Positions 1 through 9,395 of a DNA stretch of 42,323 nucleotides are shown in pieces. The position numbers were made by a program, and so were the translations under genes. The first letter of the stretch is position 1. The number at the start of each line of letters is the position of its first letter. Source of the stretch: Bacillus sp. IITD106 (lineage in GTDB: Bacteria > Bacillota > Bacilli > Bacillales > Bacillaceae_C); the NCBI RefSeq assembly GCF_019459225.1, contig NZ_JAIAZY010000040.1, positions 1 to 42,323 of the forward strand, given 5' to 3'. Below the pieces are notes generated by a model that saw only the letters and a list, made by a program, of their open reading frames with translations, was not told the origin of the DNA and searched no databases.

Positions 1-405
1 GGATGTTTTGTTGAATTTGGGCTTGCCTTTGACAAACGATTTTTTTATTTTACGAAGCGTTGTCAAATGCCTCTTGGTTGTTTTGATTTTCCTTTTTATA
101 GATTGCATCTGTTCCTCTTTATTCGCAATGTACATGTTATTCAGTTCATTCAATGACTTTATATGGGCATTGGCTTCTTGTACAGCTGAATTTGCATAAT
201 AATCGTTTAATCCAAATCGGTTCTTCACGGTTTGGTGAAGGGATTCCGAACGTCTCGATGTACCCGAGCGTTTTTCAAGAATCTGGGTTTGAAAGGCGAA
301 GTGTTTGGAGCGATTGAACAAAAGAAGTGCATGAGAAATAGACTCTACCTCAACGTTGGATAGTGTTTGTTTATAGACTCTATTGGAAAAGTACGTTTTC
401 TTCAT
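1..405 (-). CDS. TnpB-like (IS200/IS605 OrfB family) protein, N-terminal part, cut by window edge
   Basis: An open frame of 135 codons starts with ATG at 405 and runs off the left edge without a stop. A GGTGAG ribosome-binding site lies 4 nt before the ATG. The translation begins MKKTYFSNRVYKQTLSNVEV. It carries the stretch NDYYANSAVQEANAHIKSL (about residues 67-85), followed by a very basic coiled segment and then KGKPKFNK, a pattern I recognise from Bacillus IS605 OrfB/TnpB proteins. Known TnpB proteins are RNA-guided nucleases of transposons. The RuvC catalytic residues and the zinc finger lie in the missing part, so intactness cannot be judged. The element's right end and omega-RNA would be beyond the window. 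The family call rests on recalled similarity of the N-terminus only. Confidence 0.72.
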   Translation of the reverse strand, partial: MKKTYFSNRVYKQTLSNVEVESISHALLLFNRSKHFAFQTQILEKRSGTSRRSESLHQTVKNRFGLNDYYANSAVQEANAHIKSLNELNNMYIANKEEQMQSIKRKIKTTKRHLTTLRKIKKSFVKGKPKFNKTS

Positions 406-438
406 TGCACTCACCACACAAACATATGTTCTAATTTC

Positions 439-467
439 ATTATAGCATGGGTACAATGGTTTGACAA
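439..467 (-). promoter_or_regulatory. Sigma-A promoter of the tnpB-like gene
   Basis: On the minus strand a -35 box TTGTCA (462-467) and a perfect -10 box TATAAT (439-444) are separated by exactly 17 nt. Transcription would start near 432, giving a leader of about 27 nt before the ATG at 405. This is one of the best promoter matches in the window, so the gene is probably expressed. Confidence 0.8.
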
Positions 468-490
468 TACCTGCCAATCAACCTTTCATC

Positions 491-560
491 AAAAACAGGC
501 GATTCATCTCCCACCTAAACTTTATAGGTTTTGAGGAAGGAGCCTTCTCGCTAAATTAAG
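491..560. mobile_element. Probable end region of the IS200/IS605-type element
   Basis: The stretch between the tnpB promoter and the unrelated sequence to its right holds a short hairpin (arms ACCTA and TAGGT around a 7-nt loop) inside a GGTGGGAGATGAATC context on the minus strand. It is followed by CGAGAAGGCTCCTTCCTC. This wording resembles terminal sequences I associate with Bacillus and Geobacillus IS605-type elements. The exact boundary and cleavage site were not found. The rest of 561-808 shows nothing recognisable. Confidence 0.35.
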
Positions 561-808
561 ATAAAGTGATTCCAATATAAAAATAGATTTTCATATAGGG
601 GTATCGGAAATAAATAAACCTCCATTAGCACATAATTGTTTAACGAAGATTTGTATCTATTGAGTTTCAATCAGACAGGGAACGGCGATATCCAGCATAA
701 ACGGGTTCTTTGAACGCTCCATTCGGACAATTCACAGGAATTGGATAATTCAACCAACATAAATCGCTCTTGATCAGAAGTAGCTCTTGGAAACCCGTTA
801 AATACCAA

Positions 809-847
809 AAAGCCAATTCTCCAACTAAAACAGAGAATTGGCTTTTC
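809..847 (-). terminator. Rho-independent terminator of pgcA
   Basis: A perfect 12-13 bp stem (AAGCCAATTCTC on the left, GAGAATTGGCTT on the right) with a 12-nt loop is flanked by A and T tracts on both sides. It sits directly after the pgcA stop codon. Confidence 0.85.
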
Positions 848-850
848 ACT

Positions 851-2593
851 TTAATTTTTCACTAAACGATCGACAAGCGCCATCACTTCATTTTCAAGTC
901 CGGCAATCTTCTTAGAACTATCTTCCATCGATTCGCCTTTTACCGCAAAATAGAATTTGGCTTTCGGCTCGGTTCCGGAAGGTCTTACGCAGAACCAAGA
1001 ACCGTCCACAAGTTGGAATTTCAGTACGTTCGATTTCGGCAGCTCGATAGGGGTCTTCGCGCCGCTTGCGACATCTACACTTTCGCTCGCCTCATAATCC
1101 TCAATCGCCGCAATGGCAATCCCATTTACTTCCTTCGGAGGATCTTGTCGGAACGATTCTAATATCCCAGCAATTTGCTCCGCTCCATCTTTTCCTTTTA
1201 ATGTGAGCGAGCGCAGCGATTCTTTGTAGTATCCATATTTTTCGAAAAGCTCGAGCAAGCCGTCATAGAGAGATTTTCCTTGCATTTTATAATAAGCCGC
1301 AACCTCTGCAGCAAAAACGGCAGCCTGAACAGCATCCTTATCGCGAACGAAATCACCAATCAAATAACCATAGCTTTCTTCGTATCCGAATAAAAAGGAA
1401 TGGTCCCCTGTTTCTTCGAACTCTTTTATTTTTTCACCAATGAATTTAAAACCTGTCAACACATCCATCGTTTCGATGCCGTAGCTTTCGGCAATGGCAC
1501 GCCCAATTTCAGACGTGACGATTGTTTTCAACACAACCCCATTTTCAGGCAGTGTTCCATTTACACGTTTTTGTTCCAAAATGTAGTGCACCATCAATGC
1601 GCCAACTTGGTTACCTGTCAGTACGACGTATTCACCGCTCTCATTTTTCACAGCCACGCCTAAACGGTCTGCATCTGGATCAGTTCCCAATAATACATCG
1701 GCGTTTATTTCTTTTCCATAGCGAATCGCCAGCTCAAAGGCTGCATGTTCTTCTGGATTTGGTGATGCAACTGTTGAAAAATCCGCATCCGGAAGCTCCT
1801 GCTCTTTTACAACTGTTACATTTTCAAATCCGAACGCTCGCAATCCGTCACGAACTGGATGATTGGCTGTCCCGTGAAGCGGTGTGAATACGATGCCTAA
1901 ATCCTTGCCAATACGCTCTACGGCTTCTTCGTTTAGATGGATGGATTTCATCGCTTCAATATAAGCACGATCAACTTTTTCTCCAATATATGTAAGCAAT
2001 TCTTTTTGTAAAAGTTCTTCTTCATCCGCAACTTCAATTTTCAACTCACTGCCAGCATTCTGCACATAACGAGTAATCGTATCAGCTTCCAAAGGAGGCA
2101 GCTGTCCACCATCCTTGCCGTACATTTTTAATCCGTTATACTCAGGCGGATTATGACTTGCAGTAATGACGACACCAGCATACGCATGTAAATAACGAAC
2201 AGCAAAGGAAAGAAGCGGGGTTGGACGTAACTCCTCAAAAAGATATGCCTTCACTCCATGTTTTCCTACTGTTTTTGCGACTTCAAGCGCAAACTCAGGA
2301 GACATATGACGTGAATCATAAGCGATCACGACTCCACGAGCCATTTTTTCCTCGCCTTGCTCCACTATAAAACGAGCCAAGCCTTCAGCCGCTTTTCGAA
2401 CCGTATATATATTCATTCGATTGGTACCTGGGCCAATTTCACCGCGCATACCACCCGTTCCAAACTCTAGTTCCTTATAAAAACAATCCTCCAGAAGCTT
2501 CTCATTCCCCTGATTGGCTGCCAATGTTGCTCTCAAATTTTGATCAAGCGACTCAAATTCAAGCCACTCATTCAGCTTAGTCTTCCAAGACAT
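851..2593 (-). CDS. pgcA: Phospho-sugar mutase, alpha-phosphoglucomutase type
   Basis: Cytoplasmic enzyme interconverting glucose-6-phosphate and glucose-1-phosphate, feeding UDP-glucose for glycolipids and wall teichoic acid. Residues are numbered on the 584-residue frame that opens at 2605. The catalytic phosphoserine loop [11 protein letters not shown] has Ser150. The Mg loop GTDPDADR has Asp309, 311 and 313. The sugar-specificity loop GYEESYG is at 407-413 and the phosphate-binding loop RPSGTEPK at 541-548, so all four domains are present. Length fits Bacillus PgcA. Two starts are possible. The ATG at 2605 touches AAGGAGG directly, whereas the ATG at 2593 is 12 nt from it and matches the family N-terminus (M-S-W-K), so 2593 is preferred. 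The gene follows a P-loop kinase whose stop overlaps this ribosome-binding site, implying one transcript. Confidence 0.93.
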   Translation of the reverse strand: MSWKTKLNEWLEFESLDQNLRATLAANQGNEKLLEDCFYKELEFGTGGMRGEIGPGTNRMNIYTVRKAAEGLARFIVEQGEEKMARGVVIAYDSRHMSPEFALEVAKTVGKHGVKAYLFEELRPTPLLSFAVRYLHAYAGVVITASHNPPEYNGLKMYGKDGGQLPPLEADTITRYVQNAGSELKIEVADEEELLQKELLTYIGEKVDRAYIEAMKSIHLNEEAVERIGKDLGIVFTPLHGTANHPVRDGLRAFGFENVTVVKEQELPDADFSTVASPNPEEHAAFELAIRYGKEINADVLLGTDPDADRLGVAVKNESGEYVVLTGNQVGALMVHYILEQKRVNGTLPENGVVLKTIVTSEIGRAIAESYGIETMDVLTGFKFIGEKIKEFEETGDHSFLFGYEESYGYLIGDFVRDKDAVQAAVFAAEVAAYYKMQGKSLYDGLLELFEKYGYYKESLRSLTLKGKDGAEQIAGILESFRQDPPKEVNGIAIAAIEDYEASESVDVASGAKTPIELPKSNVLKFQLVDGSWFCVRPSGTEPKAKFYFAVKGESMEDSSKKIAGLENEVMALVDRLVKN

Positions 2594-2610
2594 CTTGCCT
2601 GTCATCCTCC

Positions 2611-3117
2611 TTAAATGCTAAGTTCAAATCTTTTTTGTTCTATTATACCTTTTACAATTTCAGCTGGTTCTTTGTCAGTCGTATCATATAAAAATGGCTC
2701 ATTAAATGGCTCGTTTTCCAACTGATTCAGTAAAAATAGCGAACGATCAATCATATATGTATCCCCGCGATCTGTAATGCGTTCGACCAACGTTTCCTTG
2801 TCCGCTCGAAGAACAACATATTTAAACGTTATGTCCAAATGGGAAAAATATGTGCAAAACCACTCTAATTCATCCTCGACAACAAAGTCAATCACGACGT
2901 TAAGCTTATGCTGTAAAAGATTTTTCGTCACATCGACAAGGTTTTTCCAAGCGATCCACAACCGTTCCTCCCACGGAAGCATCGAATGATCATCATAAAA
3001 ATGCAAAAGATGATCTCCTTCAACAAGGGCACACTTTGGAACAAGCTTTGCGACTTCCTTTGCAACTGTAGACTTCCCCACTCCGCAAGGACCGGAAATG
3101 ATGTAAATGTATTGCAT
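2611..3117 (-). CDS. P-loop NTPase, small-molecule kinase-like
   Basis: A 168-residue protein with an N-terminal Walker A loop GPCGVGKST (residues 9-17) directly after the first beta strand, followed by an aspartate-rich [11 protein letters not shown] segment. Its C-terminal part has the [11 protein letters not shown] lid-like region of small nucleoside or shikimate-type kinases. The phosphate acceptor cannot be told from sequence. The start at 3117 is chosen because AAGGAG lies 7 nt upstream. An in-frame codon at 3153 has no such site. It is the first gene of a two-gene unit with pgcA. A link to sugar phosphate metabolism is only suggested by that neighbour. Confidence 0.75.
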   Translation of the reverse strand: MQYIYIISGPCGVGKSTVAKEVAKLVPKCALVEGDHLLHFYDDHSMLPWEERLWIAWKNLVDVTKNLLQHKLNVVIDFVVEDELEWFCTYFSHLDITFKYVVLRADKETLVERITDRGDTYMIDRSLFLLNQLENEPFNEPFLYDTTDKEPAEIVKGIIEQKRFELSI

Positions 3118-3160
3118 TTTTTGTCTCCTTAGAGATTGATAGAATATAAACACACTACCG

Positions 3161-3169
3161 ATTATACCA
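3161..3169 (-). promoter_or_regulatory. Extended -10 promoter for the kinase-pgcA unit
   Basis: Minus strand TGG followed by a perfect TATAAT (3161-3166) forms an extended -10 element. No good -35 is present at 17 nt. The start would be near 3154, about 37 nt before the ATG at 3117. Confidence 0.55.
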
Positions 3170-3183
3170 TTTTATATTTATGT

Positions 3184-3212
3184 TTGTTGTCGTTTCATGT
3201 TTTGTTTAATAG
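3184..3212 (+). promoter_or_regulatory. Candidate promoter of the AraC-type regulator
   Basis: TTGTTG (3184-3189), 17 nt, TAATAG (3207-3212). Immediately after the -10 comes GGACAAAAA, which also occurs in the candidate operator near 9445, hinting at autoregulation. Moderate match only. Confidence 0.4.
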
Positions 3213-3289
3213 GACAAAAAATAAAAGGGTTATCTCGACACACATCGAATATTCACAAATACAACCATATGATTGGAGTGAAAGGTAAG

Positions 3290-4168
3290 ATGTCAAAGGT
3301 TCTAAAATTTCCAATCCATACTCCGATTGAATTTATTTCTGGCGGGCATTTCATTTCTGAAAAACCTTGGATTCATACGAAACGAAATATTGATAGTTTT
3401 GAAGTGATTATCGGTACTAATAAAACTCTTTATATAGAGCAAAACGGAATAAAATATGAAGTAAATCCAGGGGATGTCCTTGTGATCCTACCTCATGCAG
3501 AGCATAAAGGATATGCGCTGGGGGAAGAAAATTTATCTTTTTACTGGTTCCACTTTTACTGTCCGGAGCATTATGAGATCGTCGACGAAGCGACAATGAA
3601 GAAAGAAATATCTATCAAATCACTTATAGAAAAAGAACATGAATCAGAATCATTTATTTACTTGCCTATTTTTTATTCTCCTAATAGCATTGAACGAATT
3701 AATATTATGTTCAGCCAGTTATTGCATATTTATCAATCAAACTATTATACAAACCACAGCGGTCATTATATGGCATCACTCATTCTCATTGAGTTAACCG
3801 AGCAAGCGATCAATCAGCATTCCACCGGAGATAAGAACTTAAATTCTTTGCTTGAATGGACAAGAATTCATGCGCTTGAAAACATTACCGTCTCATCGAT
3901 TGCTAAAAAATTTAGTTATAACCGTGAATATTTATCCCGCTACTTCAAGAAAAAAACCGGTATGACTCTAATTGAATATATTCATCATATTAAAATATCA
4001 AAAGCGAAAGATTACCTCACGAGGACCAACAAAAGTATTAAAGAAATTGCTTACGGAGTCGGTTTTCAAGATGAAAAATATTTTATGAAACTATTTAAAA
4101 AGTACGAAAGAATGACGCCTACTGAATACAGAACATCGTATTTTCGTACTAAAATGAATAACCATTAA
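3290..4168 (+). CDS. AraC-family transcriptional regulator (cupin plus two HTH motifs)
   Basis: A 292-residue regulator. The N-terminal half looks like the AraC cupin sensor domain (NGIKYEVNPGDVLVILP with a following HAEHKGYAL). The last 100 residues hold two helix-turn-helix motifs: ITVSSIAKKFSYNREYLSRYFKKKTG and KSIKEIAYGVGFQDEKYFMKLFKKY, ending in the usual MTPTEYR. The start at 3290 has GGAG and AAAGG upstream and matches the start of the cupin. An in-frame start at 3197 would add an unlikely 31-residue tail. It faces the GH127-ABC operon across a shared terminator. Such regulators typically activate the adjacent sugar operon, so it probably senses the imported sugar. A candidate operator lies at 9424-9450. 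Confidence 0.88.
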   Translation: MSKVLKFPIHTPIEFISGGHFISEKPWIHTKRNIDSFEVIIGTNKTLYIEQNGIKYEVNPGDVLVILPHAEHKGYALGEENLSFYWFHFYCPEHYEIVDEATMKKEISIKSLIEKEHESESFIYLPIFYSPNSIERINIMFSQLLHIYQSNYYTNHSGHYMASLILIELTEQAINQHSTGDKNLNSLLEWTRIHALENITVSSIAKKFSYNREYLSRYFKKKTGMTLIEYIHHIKISKAKDYLTRTNKSIKEIAYGVGFQDEKYFMKLFKKYERMTPTEYRTSYFRTKMNNH

Positions 4169-4213
4169 AAAAAGAGTAAGGCGCTAGGGGGTCAAGCGCC
4201 TACTCCTTTTTTA
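4169..4213. terminator. Bidirectional terminator between the AraC regulator and the GH127 gene
   Basis: A long stem (AAAAAAGAGTA-A-GGCGCT against AGCGCC-TACTC-CTTTTTT, one bulged A) with an 8-nt loop is flanked by an A-run and a T-run. It therefore works for both convergent genes. Confidence 0.85.
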
Positions 4214-4215
4214 CT

Positions 4216-6171
4216 CTATTCTTCTCTAATCCAGACAATCATTTCTCCAGGCTCTCGATTGCTCCAAGCAAAATAAGGAATAGCCTTTACCTCGACTGGA
4301 GCCTTGATGTTATGAGAGGTAAAATATAATTGTTCACTATCTGACGGTTTAATTTTAAAACCTTCCGCTGTAATGACAGGTACGCCTTCTAAAAGATTCT
4401 CTTCATATTTTACCGACATATTTGAATCTGATGGCAAACTAATGGATGGAAGATTTTCTCCATTATCGACTTCTTCAATACAATAAACAATCGGCCCGCG
4501 TTGTAAAGCTAGTTTTCCAATATTTTCTCTAACATTTGGATTTGCTCTTACGATTTCAACTGGCATTGGGAGGGTTAATTCTATTTTGTCATCCTGCTTC
4601 CACACGCGAGTTATTTTGGCGTATCCTTTTTCTGAAACGGATGACAGATCAACAATCTCATTATTTACTTTTAGCTTAGGCTCTTTACACCAACCTGGCA
4701 ATCTAAGCGCAATCGTAAACTCCTGTTCTTCATCAATTGATAATGCTATATTTACCTTTTCATCCCAAGGATATTCTGTCTTTTGCTCAATGCCGACGTG
4801 TACCCCATCCATTTCAACCTTCGTACTTCCCCCAACAAATTGATGGATAAATATTTCTTTATCACTCTTATTGTATGAATAAATATATTGGCCCAAAGAT
4901 GCGATTAACCGAGCTAAGTTAGGCGGACAACATGCACAGCCGAACCAAGGCTGTCTCGTATACTTTACTGAACTCATATCATTACGATGGTCCACTGTGG
5001 AAGGCCATACTTCTAAAGGATTTACATAAAAATAGCTCTTCCCATCTAACGACATCCCACTTAAGATACCATTATATAAAGCTCGTTCAATTATTTCCGC
5101 ATATTCCCTATCTTCTTCAATTTGCAGCATGCGATCTGCCCAGAATACTAGTGCAATAGATGCGCACGTTTCCGTATAAGCCCGGTCATTCGGCAAATCG
5201 TAATTGACGGTAAACGATTCTCGATATTGCGACGAACCAATCCCGCCTGTAATATACATTTTTTTCTGCGTGACATTTTCCCATAGTGTCTTGCACGCCT
5301 CTATTAAACTTTCATCCCCTATCTCAACCGCCAAATCAACCATACCGCTATATAAATACACAGCTCTCACTGAATGGCCAACTGCTTCCGTTTGTTCTCT
5401 TACCGGCAAATGAGCCTGGGAGTAGCTCTTATTATGAAACTTTTCTCCCTTTACTTTTTCACCTCTAAGGTCAGCCTCGATATCGTAATAGTGAGGTTCA
5501 GCCCCTCTTTCATCGATAAAAAACCTGCACAATTCTAAATGCTTTTTATTCCCTGTAACTTTGTATAGTTTCATTAGAGCGAGCTCTATTTCAGGGTGGC
5601 CAGGGTATCCTCTTTTCTTCCCTGCCTCCGGTCCTAGCACGGAATCAATATGGTCGACTAATTTACAAACAATATCAATGATTTTTCGTTTTCCAGTCGC
5701 ATGAAAATAAGCAACAGCTGCTTCTATTAAATGACCAGCACAGTACAATTCATGATCATCCCTCAGGTTTGTCCACCTTTTTTCAGGATGCGCCACTGTA
5801 AAGTACGTATTTAAATACCCATCTTCCTGCTGCGCACGTCCTATTAAATCAATGACATCATCTGCAATCTTCTCTAAGCTGTCATCCTTGCTAACCGCTA
5901 AACTATGTCCAACCGCTTCTAACCATTTCGCTAAATCACTGTCTTGAAAAACCATTCCATAATATTCTCCGTTTGATTCGCCTGCAGCGATTCGAAAATT
6001 TTCTATCGTATGGCTCGGTTCAGCCCCAGGGATGGCATCATTTAACGCCGCCCATTGATAAGGAATAACTATTTCTTTAATCAATTTCTGTCTTTTTGAC
6101 CAAAACGAGTCATCAATGATTACATCCTTCAAATCAACCTTTTCCAAACTCTTCAACCTTACTTTTTCCAA
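4216..6171 (-). CDS. Glycoside hydrolase family 127, beta-L-arabinofuranosidase-like
   Basis: An (alpha/alpha)6-barrel enzyme of the DUF1680/GH127 family, which releases beta-L-arabinofuranose through a zinc-bound cysteine nucleophile. In the 653-codon frame from 6177, the family's key residues are visible. E320 (in YRESF) corresponds to the acid/base glutamate. E336 and C338 (YTETCAS), C416 and C417 (CACCPPN) correspond to the zinc ligands and nucleophile of HypBA1 (E322, E338, C340, C417, C418). There is no signal peptide, so it acts inside the cell on an imported oligosaccharide. No ATG is near the N-terminus. The TTG at 6171 is 8 nt after GGAGG and is a better start than the TTG at 6177 (2 nt). 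It is the last gene of the operon after the two permeases. The exact linkage is not provable from sequence. Confidence 0.88.
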   Translation of the reverse strand: MEKVRLKSLEKVDLKDVIIDDSFWSKRQKLIKEIVIPYQWAALNDAIPGAEPSHTIENFRIAAGESNGEYYGMVFQDSDLAKWLEAVGHSLAVSKDDSLEKIADDVIDLIGRAQQEDGYLNTYFTVAHPEKRWTNLRDDHELYCAGHLIEAAVAYFHATGKRKIIDIVCKLVDHIDSVLGPEAGKKRGYPGHPEIELALMKLYKVTGNKKHLELCRFFIDERGAEPHYYDIEADLRGEKVKGEKFHNKSYSQAHLPVREQTEAVGHSVRAVYLYSGMVDLAVEIGDESLIEACKTLWENVTQKKMYITGGIGSSQYRESFTVNYDLPNDRAYTETCASIALVFWADRMLQIEEDREYAEIIERALYNGILSGMSLDGKSYFYVNPLEVWPSTVDHRNDMSSVKYTRQPWFGCACCPPNLARLIASLGQYIYSYNKSDKEIFIHQFVGGSTKVEMDGVHVGIEQKTEYPWDEKVNIALSIDEEQEFTIALRLPGWCKEPKLKVNNEIVDLSSVSEKGYAKITRVWKQDDKIELTLPMPVEIVRANPNVRENIGKLALQRGPIVYCIEEVDNGENLPSISLPSDSNMSVKYEENLLEGVPVITAEGFKIKPSDSEQLYFTSHNIKAPVEVKAIPYFAWSNREPGEMIVWIREE

Positions 6172-6188
6172 ATTCAATTCCTCCTTTT

Positions 6189-7085
6189 TTACTCTCCTTT
6201 AATACCTGATAAAGTAACACCTTTTATAAAAGCATCCTGTGCTAGTAAAAAGACAATGATCACAGGTAAAACACTAATAACCGTTCCTGCCATCAACACG
6301 GGCCAGTCGGTTGAATACATACCTTGCATCGATGCCAGCCCTAAAGGCAGAGTCATTTTACTTTGCGTATTGATGTATATAAGTGGACTGAAAAAGTCAT
6401 TCCACGTTCCCATGAAAACAAATATCCCTAAGGTTGCCATAGCTGGCATCGTCAACGGAACAAAAATTCTCCAATAAATTCCGAACGGAGTGCACCCATC
6501 TATTTTGGCTGCATCCTCCAATGATTTCGGGATGGTCAGAAAAAATTGCCTCATTAAAAATGTTCCGAAGGCGCTTACTAATCCCGGCAAAATGAGAGCT
6601 GCATGTGTATCCACTAAACCGTAAAATCGCATAATCACAAAGTTCGGAATCATCGTCACTTGCATGGGAATCATCAAAGTAGCTAAATACAATCCGAAAA
6701 TTAAATCTCTACCTTTAAAATGTAATCTCGCAAATACATAACCTGCCATGGAACTTGTCAGCAGCTGGGAAATAACAACGATCCCCGTCACTTTTAAACT
6801 ATTAAAAAAATACGTCAAAAAAGGAAAGCGATCGGATATTTTTAAATAGTTATCGAAGCGCAATGATTCACCCATGAGCGTCGGTGGAAAGACGAATACT
6901 TCACTCAACTGCTTTAATGACGTACTTACCATCCAAACAAACGGAAACAGCATGGTAATCGCTCCGATGGCAAGGAATATATGAGCGATTATATTTTTGA
7001 TACTAACTTTCTTCTTTCTTTTATGAGAAATCATCTTTACATTTTCAACATCTATATTACTTGTATTTATCGCCAATTTACTCAC
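6189..7085 (-). CDS. Carbohydrate ABC transporter permease, MalG type (CUT1)
   Basis: A 298-residue membrane protein with a basic cytoplasmic N-tail, about six hydrophobic helices and the permease EAA loop (LEDAAKIDGCTPFGIYWRIF then VPLTMPA), which contacts the ATPase. The start is GTG with AGGAGG 7 nt upstream. It lies 11 nt before the GH127 frame and just after the MalF-type permease. It forms the inner-membrane channel with that partner. No ATP-binding subunit is encoded nearby, so a shared MsmX-type ATPase elsewhere is likely. Confidence 0.9.
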   Translation of the reverse strand: MSKLAINTSNIDVENVKMISHKRKKKVSIKNIIAHIFLAIGAITMLFPFVWMVSTSLKQLSEVFVFPPTLMGESLRFDNYLKISDRFPFLTYFFNSLKVTGIVVISQLLTSSMAGYVFARLHFKGRDLIFGLYLATLMIPMQVTMIPNFVIMRFYGLVDTHAALILPGLVSAFGTFLMRQFFLTIPKSLEDAAKIDGCTPFGIYWRIFVPLTMPAMATLGIFVFMGTWNDFFSPLIYINTQSKMTLPLGLASMQGMYSTDWPVLMAGTVISVLPVIIVFLLAQDAFIKGVTLSGIKGE

Positions 7086-7102
7086 GAATGCACCTCCTTC
7101 TA

Positions 7103-7984
7103 CTAAACTTCTCCTCTTTTCTTCTGCAGTGAAAATTGTATGACTGTAAAGGTGAGGACGAGAAAGAATAAAATATATGCCATCGCACTCGCATAGCCCA
7201 TTTTGAAATATTGAAAACCATTTTGATATAAGTAATGGACGAGCACTGATGTGGAACGCGCTGGCCCCCCTTGTGTCATTAAGAAAACAGCATCGAATAC
7301 TTGAAATGACCCAATAATCGCCATGACTGTAACAAAAAAGGTAGTCGGTCTTAATAAAGGAACGGTTATATAAAGAAACTTTTTAAACCATGTTGCACCA
7401 TCCATATCCGCTGCTTCATAATAGTTTTCTGAAATTCCTTGGATGCCCGCGAGAAAAATAAGCATATTGAATCCTAAGCCCTTCCAAATGCTCGTAATCA
7501 TAACAGCTGGCATTGCCCATTTCGTATCACTCAGCCAACTTGGACCACCGATTCCAAAAAGGCTCAGTATATAGTTCAACAAACCGTATTCAGGGTTATA
7601 GATCCACTGCCAAACAACAGCAACCGCAACCATTGAAGAGATGACTGGAAGAAAATAGGCAGCTCGATAAAATTTTATAAATCGTATTTTTTGATTTAGA
7701 GCGACTGCTAAAAAGAGGGAAATGATAATCCCTATAGGTACTGTCACGACTGTAAAATAAATCGTATTCCAGAATACTTTTATAAACGTTTCATCTTGAA
7801 ATAGACTAATATAATTTTCAAATCCTACCCATTTGATTGGAGTAAGGAGATCCCAGCTCGTAAAGCTTAGTAAAAAAGAGGCGATGACAGGGAAAAGAAC
7901 AAATATTAGAAATCCTAAAATGCTAGGCAGTAATAAGATAAATGCCCATGGACCATCCCTATATAATAATGCAGACTTGTTCAA
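7103..7984 (-). CDS. Carbohydrate ABC transporter permease, MalF type (CUT1)
   Basis: A membrane protein with six predicted helices and the EAA loop YYEAADMDGATWFKKF followed by VPLLRP. The ATG at 7999 has no ribosome-binding site; instead AGGAGG lies inside codons 2-3. The TTG at 7984, 5 nt after AGGAGG, is the likelier start, giving 293 residues beginning with M-N-K-S-A-L-L. It pairs with the MalG-type permease and the lipoprotein encoded upstream. Substrate is inferred from GH127 in the same operon to be an L-arabinofuranose-containing oligosaccharide. Confidence 0.88.
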   Translation of the reverse strand: MNKSALLYRDGPWAFILLLPSILGFLIFVLFPVIASFLLSFTSWDLLTPIKWVGFENYISLFQDETFIKVFWNTIYFTVVTVPIGIIISLFLAVALNQKIRFIKFYRAAYFLPVISSMVAVAVVWQWIYNPEYGLLNYILSLFGIGGPSWLSDTKWAMPAVMITSIWKGLGFNMLIFLAGIQGISENYYEAADMDGATWFKKFLYITVPLLRPTTFFVTVMAIIGSFQVFDAVFLMTQGGPARSTSVLVHYLYQNGFQYFKMGYASAMAYILFFLVLTFTVIQFSLQKKRGEV

Positions 7985-8013
7985 ACTCTCCCTCCTCATA
8001 GAATAATAGTGGA

Positions 8014-9318
8014 CTATTTTGCTAATTCTTTATTCACTCTATCTTCAATATTCGCGAGAACTGAATCTGCAGGCTGACCGTCATACCAGAATTTGTCCAA
8101 TTCCTCTACCATGATGTCACGGACTTCTATCTTCTCGTTTATCGCGAATGGGTCAACCGTCGCATCTTGAAAATATGGAACTAGTTCCTTAAATCCATCA
8201 GGATGCACGGACTCATTAAACCATCTAGTTATGCCATCTTCGCTATAAAGTGATGCTCTATTCGGCATCCAGAGTCCTGCACTAATTAAATCAATTTGAT
8301 ATTCCTCAGAGGATAGAAAACGGATAAACTCCCACGCTTCCTCCGGATGTTTTGTTTTTGCAGCTGCTGAATGGACATGAGCTTGACCAGTCGTAACGGC
8401 TTTTTCAAATTTCGGAAGAGCTGCCACTCCAACTGGAAAACCCATTTTACTTAATTCCTGCAACGCCCAAGATCCATCTACTAACATGGCAATCTTTCCA
8501 GTTTGCAGCATTTGCGAAGCACTCATTCCGGACTCTTCTAGTAATTTAGCTTCTGGACTTAATCCATTTTTCTTAAGGGATAGTATTGATTCCAGCACCT
8601 TCTTCGTCTCATTGGAATTAATTTTTGTTTCAGAATAATCGTCGTTAAAGACGACAGCATTGTTTTCCATAATAGCCGTAATCGTATTTGCAAAATTTTC
8701 AAATCCGTACGCTCCAAATTGAGTTACTTTATCTCCCTCTTTTTTCGTTAGCTTATTAGCAGCTTCCTCAAATTCCTCCCATGTCCAAGCCTTGCTAGGG
8801 TCACTTGGAGGGTAAGGAACCCCTGCTTCATCAAATATATTTCTGTTGTAATAAAGAACTGGAGAAACCGTACAGCTACTGACACCGTAAACGCTTCCAT
8901 CTATTTGCATAATCCCAGCGGAAGATGGTATAAAATCGTCGATGCTTAAATCATTTTCGAAGTATTTTGTTAAATCTAGCAACACGCCGCGTTTTTGAAA
9001 TGAACGATAATCTGCGGATCCTAAGAAGAAAACATCTGGAGGAGCATCACCGGCCATCATCGTTAACAGTTTTGATGCATACTGATCGCCAGGTACAGGT
9101 GTATATTCCACTTTAATATTGGGGTGATCCTCTTCGAATTTCTGTATACCTTTTTTAACACTCTCTGTTTCGAGAGGACTCGCTTCCCACCCCATAAATT
9201 TCAGCGTCACAACACCGTCTTTACCGCCGTCCGTTGAAGAATCCTTACTCGCACACCCAGTCAATGCTAGAGAAAAAATCATGATGGTTACAAGAAAAAG
9301 AGCAAATCGACTTTTCAT
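8014..9318 (-). CDS. ABC transporter substrate-binding lipoprotein (sugar, family 1)
   Basis: A 434-residue extracellular sugar-binding lipoprotein. It has a short signal peptide with lipobox LALTGC and lipidated Cys22, followed by a Ser/Asp/Gly linker. The mature part shows the family-1 binding-protein pattern (TLKFMGWEASP, GDAPPDVFFLGSADYR, a WTWEEFEEAANKLT loop, and HSAAAKTKHPEEAWEFIRFL near the C-terminus). It is the first gene of the operon, with GGGGGAAGG 4-5 nt before the ATG. It captures the sugar and hands it to the two permeases. Confidence 0.9.
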   Translation of the reverse strand: MKSRFALFLVTIMIFSLALTGCASKDSSTDGGKDGVVTLKFMGWEASPLETESVKKGIQKFEEDHPNIKVEYTPVPGDQYASKLLTMMAGDAPPDVFFLGSADYRSFQKRGVLLDLTKYFENDLSIDDFIPSSAGIMQIDGSVYGVSSCTVSPVLYYNRNIFDEAGVPYPPSDPSKAWTWEEFEEAANKLTKKEGDKVTQFGAYGFENFANTITAIMENNAVVFNDDYSETKINSNETKKVLESILSLKKNGLSPEAKLLEESGMSASQMLQTGKIAMLVDGSWALQELSKMGFPVGVAALPKFEKAVTTGQAHVHSAAAKTKHPEEAWEFIRFLSSEEYQIDLISAGLWMPNRASLYSEDGITRWFNESVHPDGFKELVPYFQDATVDPFAINEKIEVRDIMVEELDKFWYDGQPADSVLANIEDRVNKELAK

Positions 9319-9395
9319 TTTTCCTTCCCCCGTTTGCTTAAATTTTTCCTTCTGCCTTAACCTCTAGTTACAATCGCACTTAATTGTTGGGTATT

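Noticed and set aside
1-199. 63-residue plus-strand ORF at the left edge
   Set aside because: It is the shadow of the minus-strand TnpB-like frame, which has the promoter, ribosome-binding site and family similarity.
667-849. 60-residue minus-strand ORF after pgcA
   Set aside because: Its start lies inside the pgcA terminator hairpin, it has no ribosome-binding site and it matches no family known to me.
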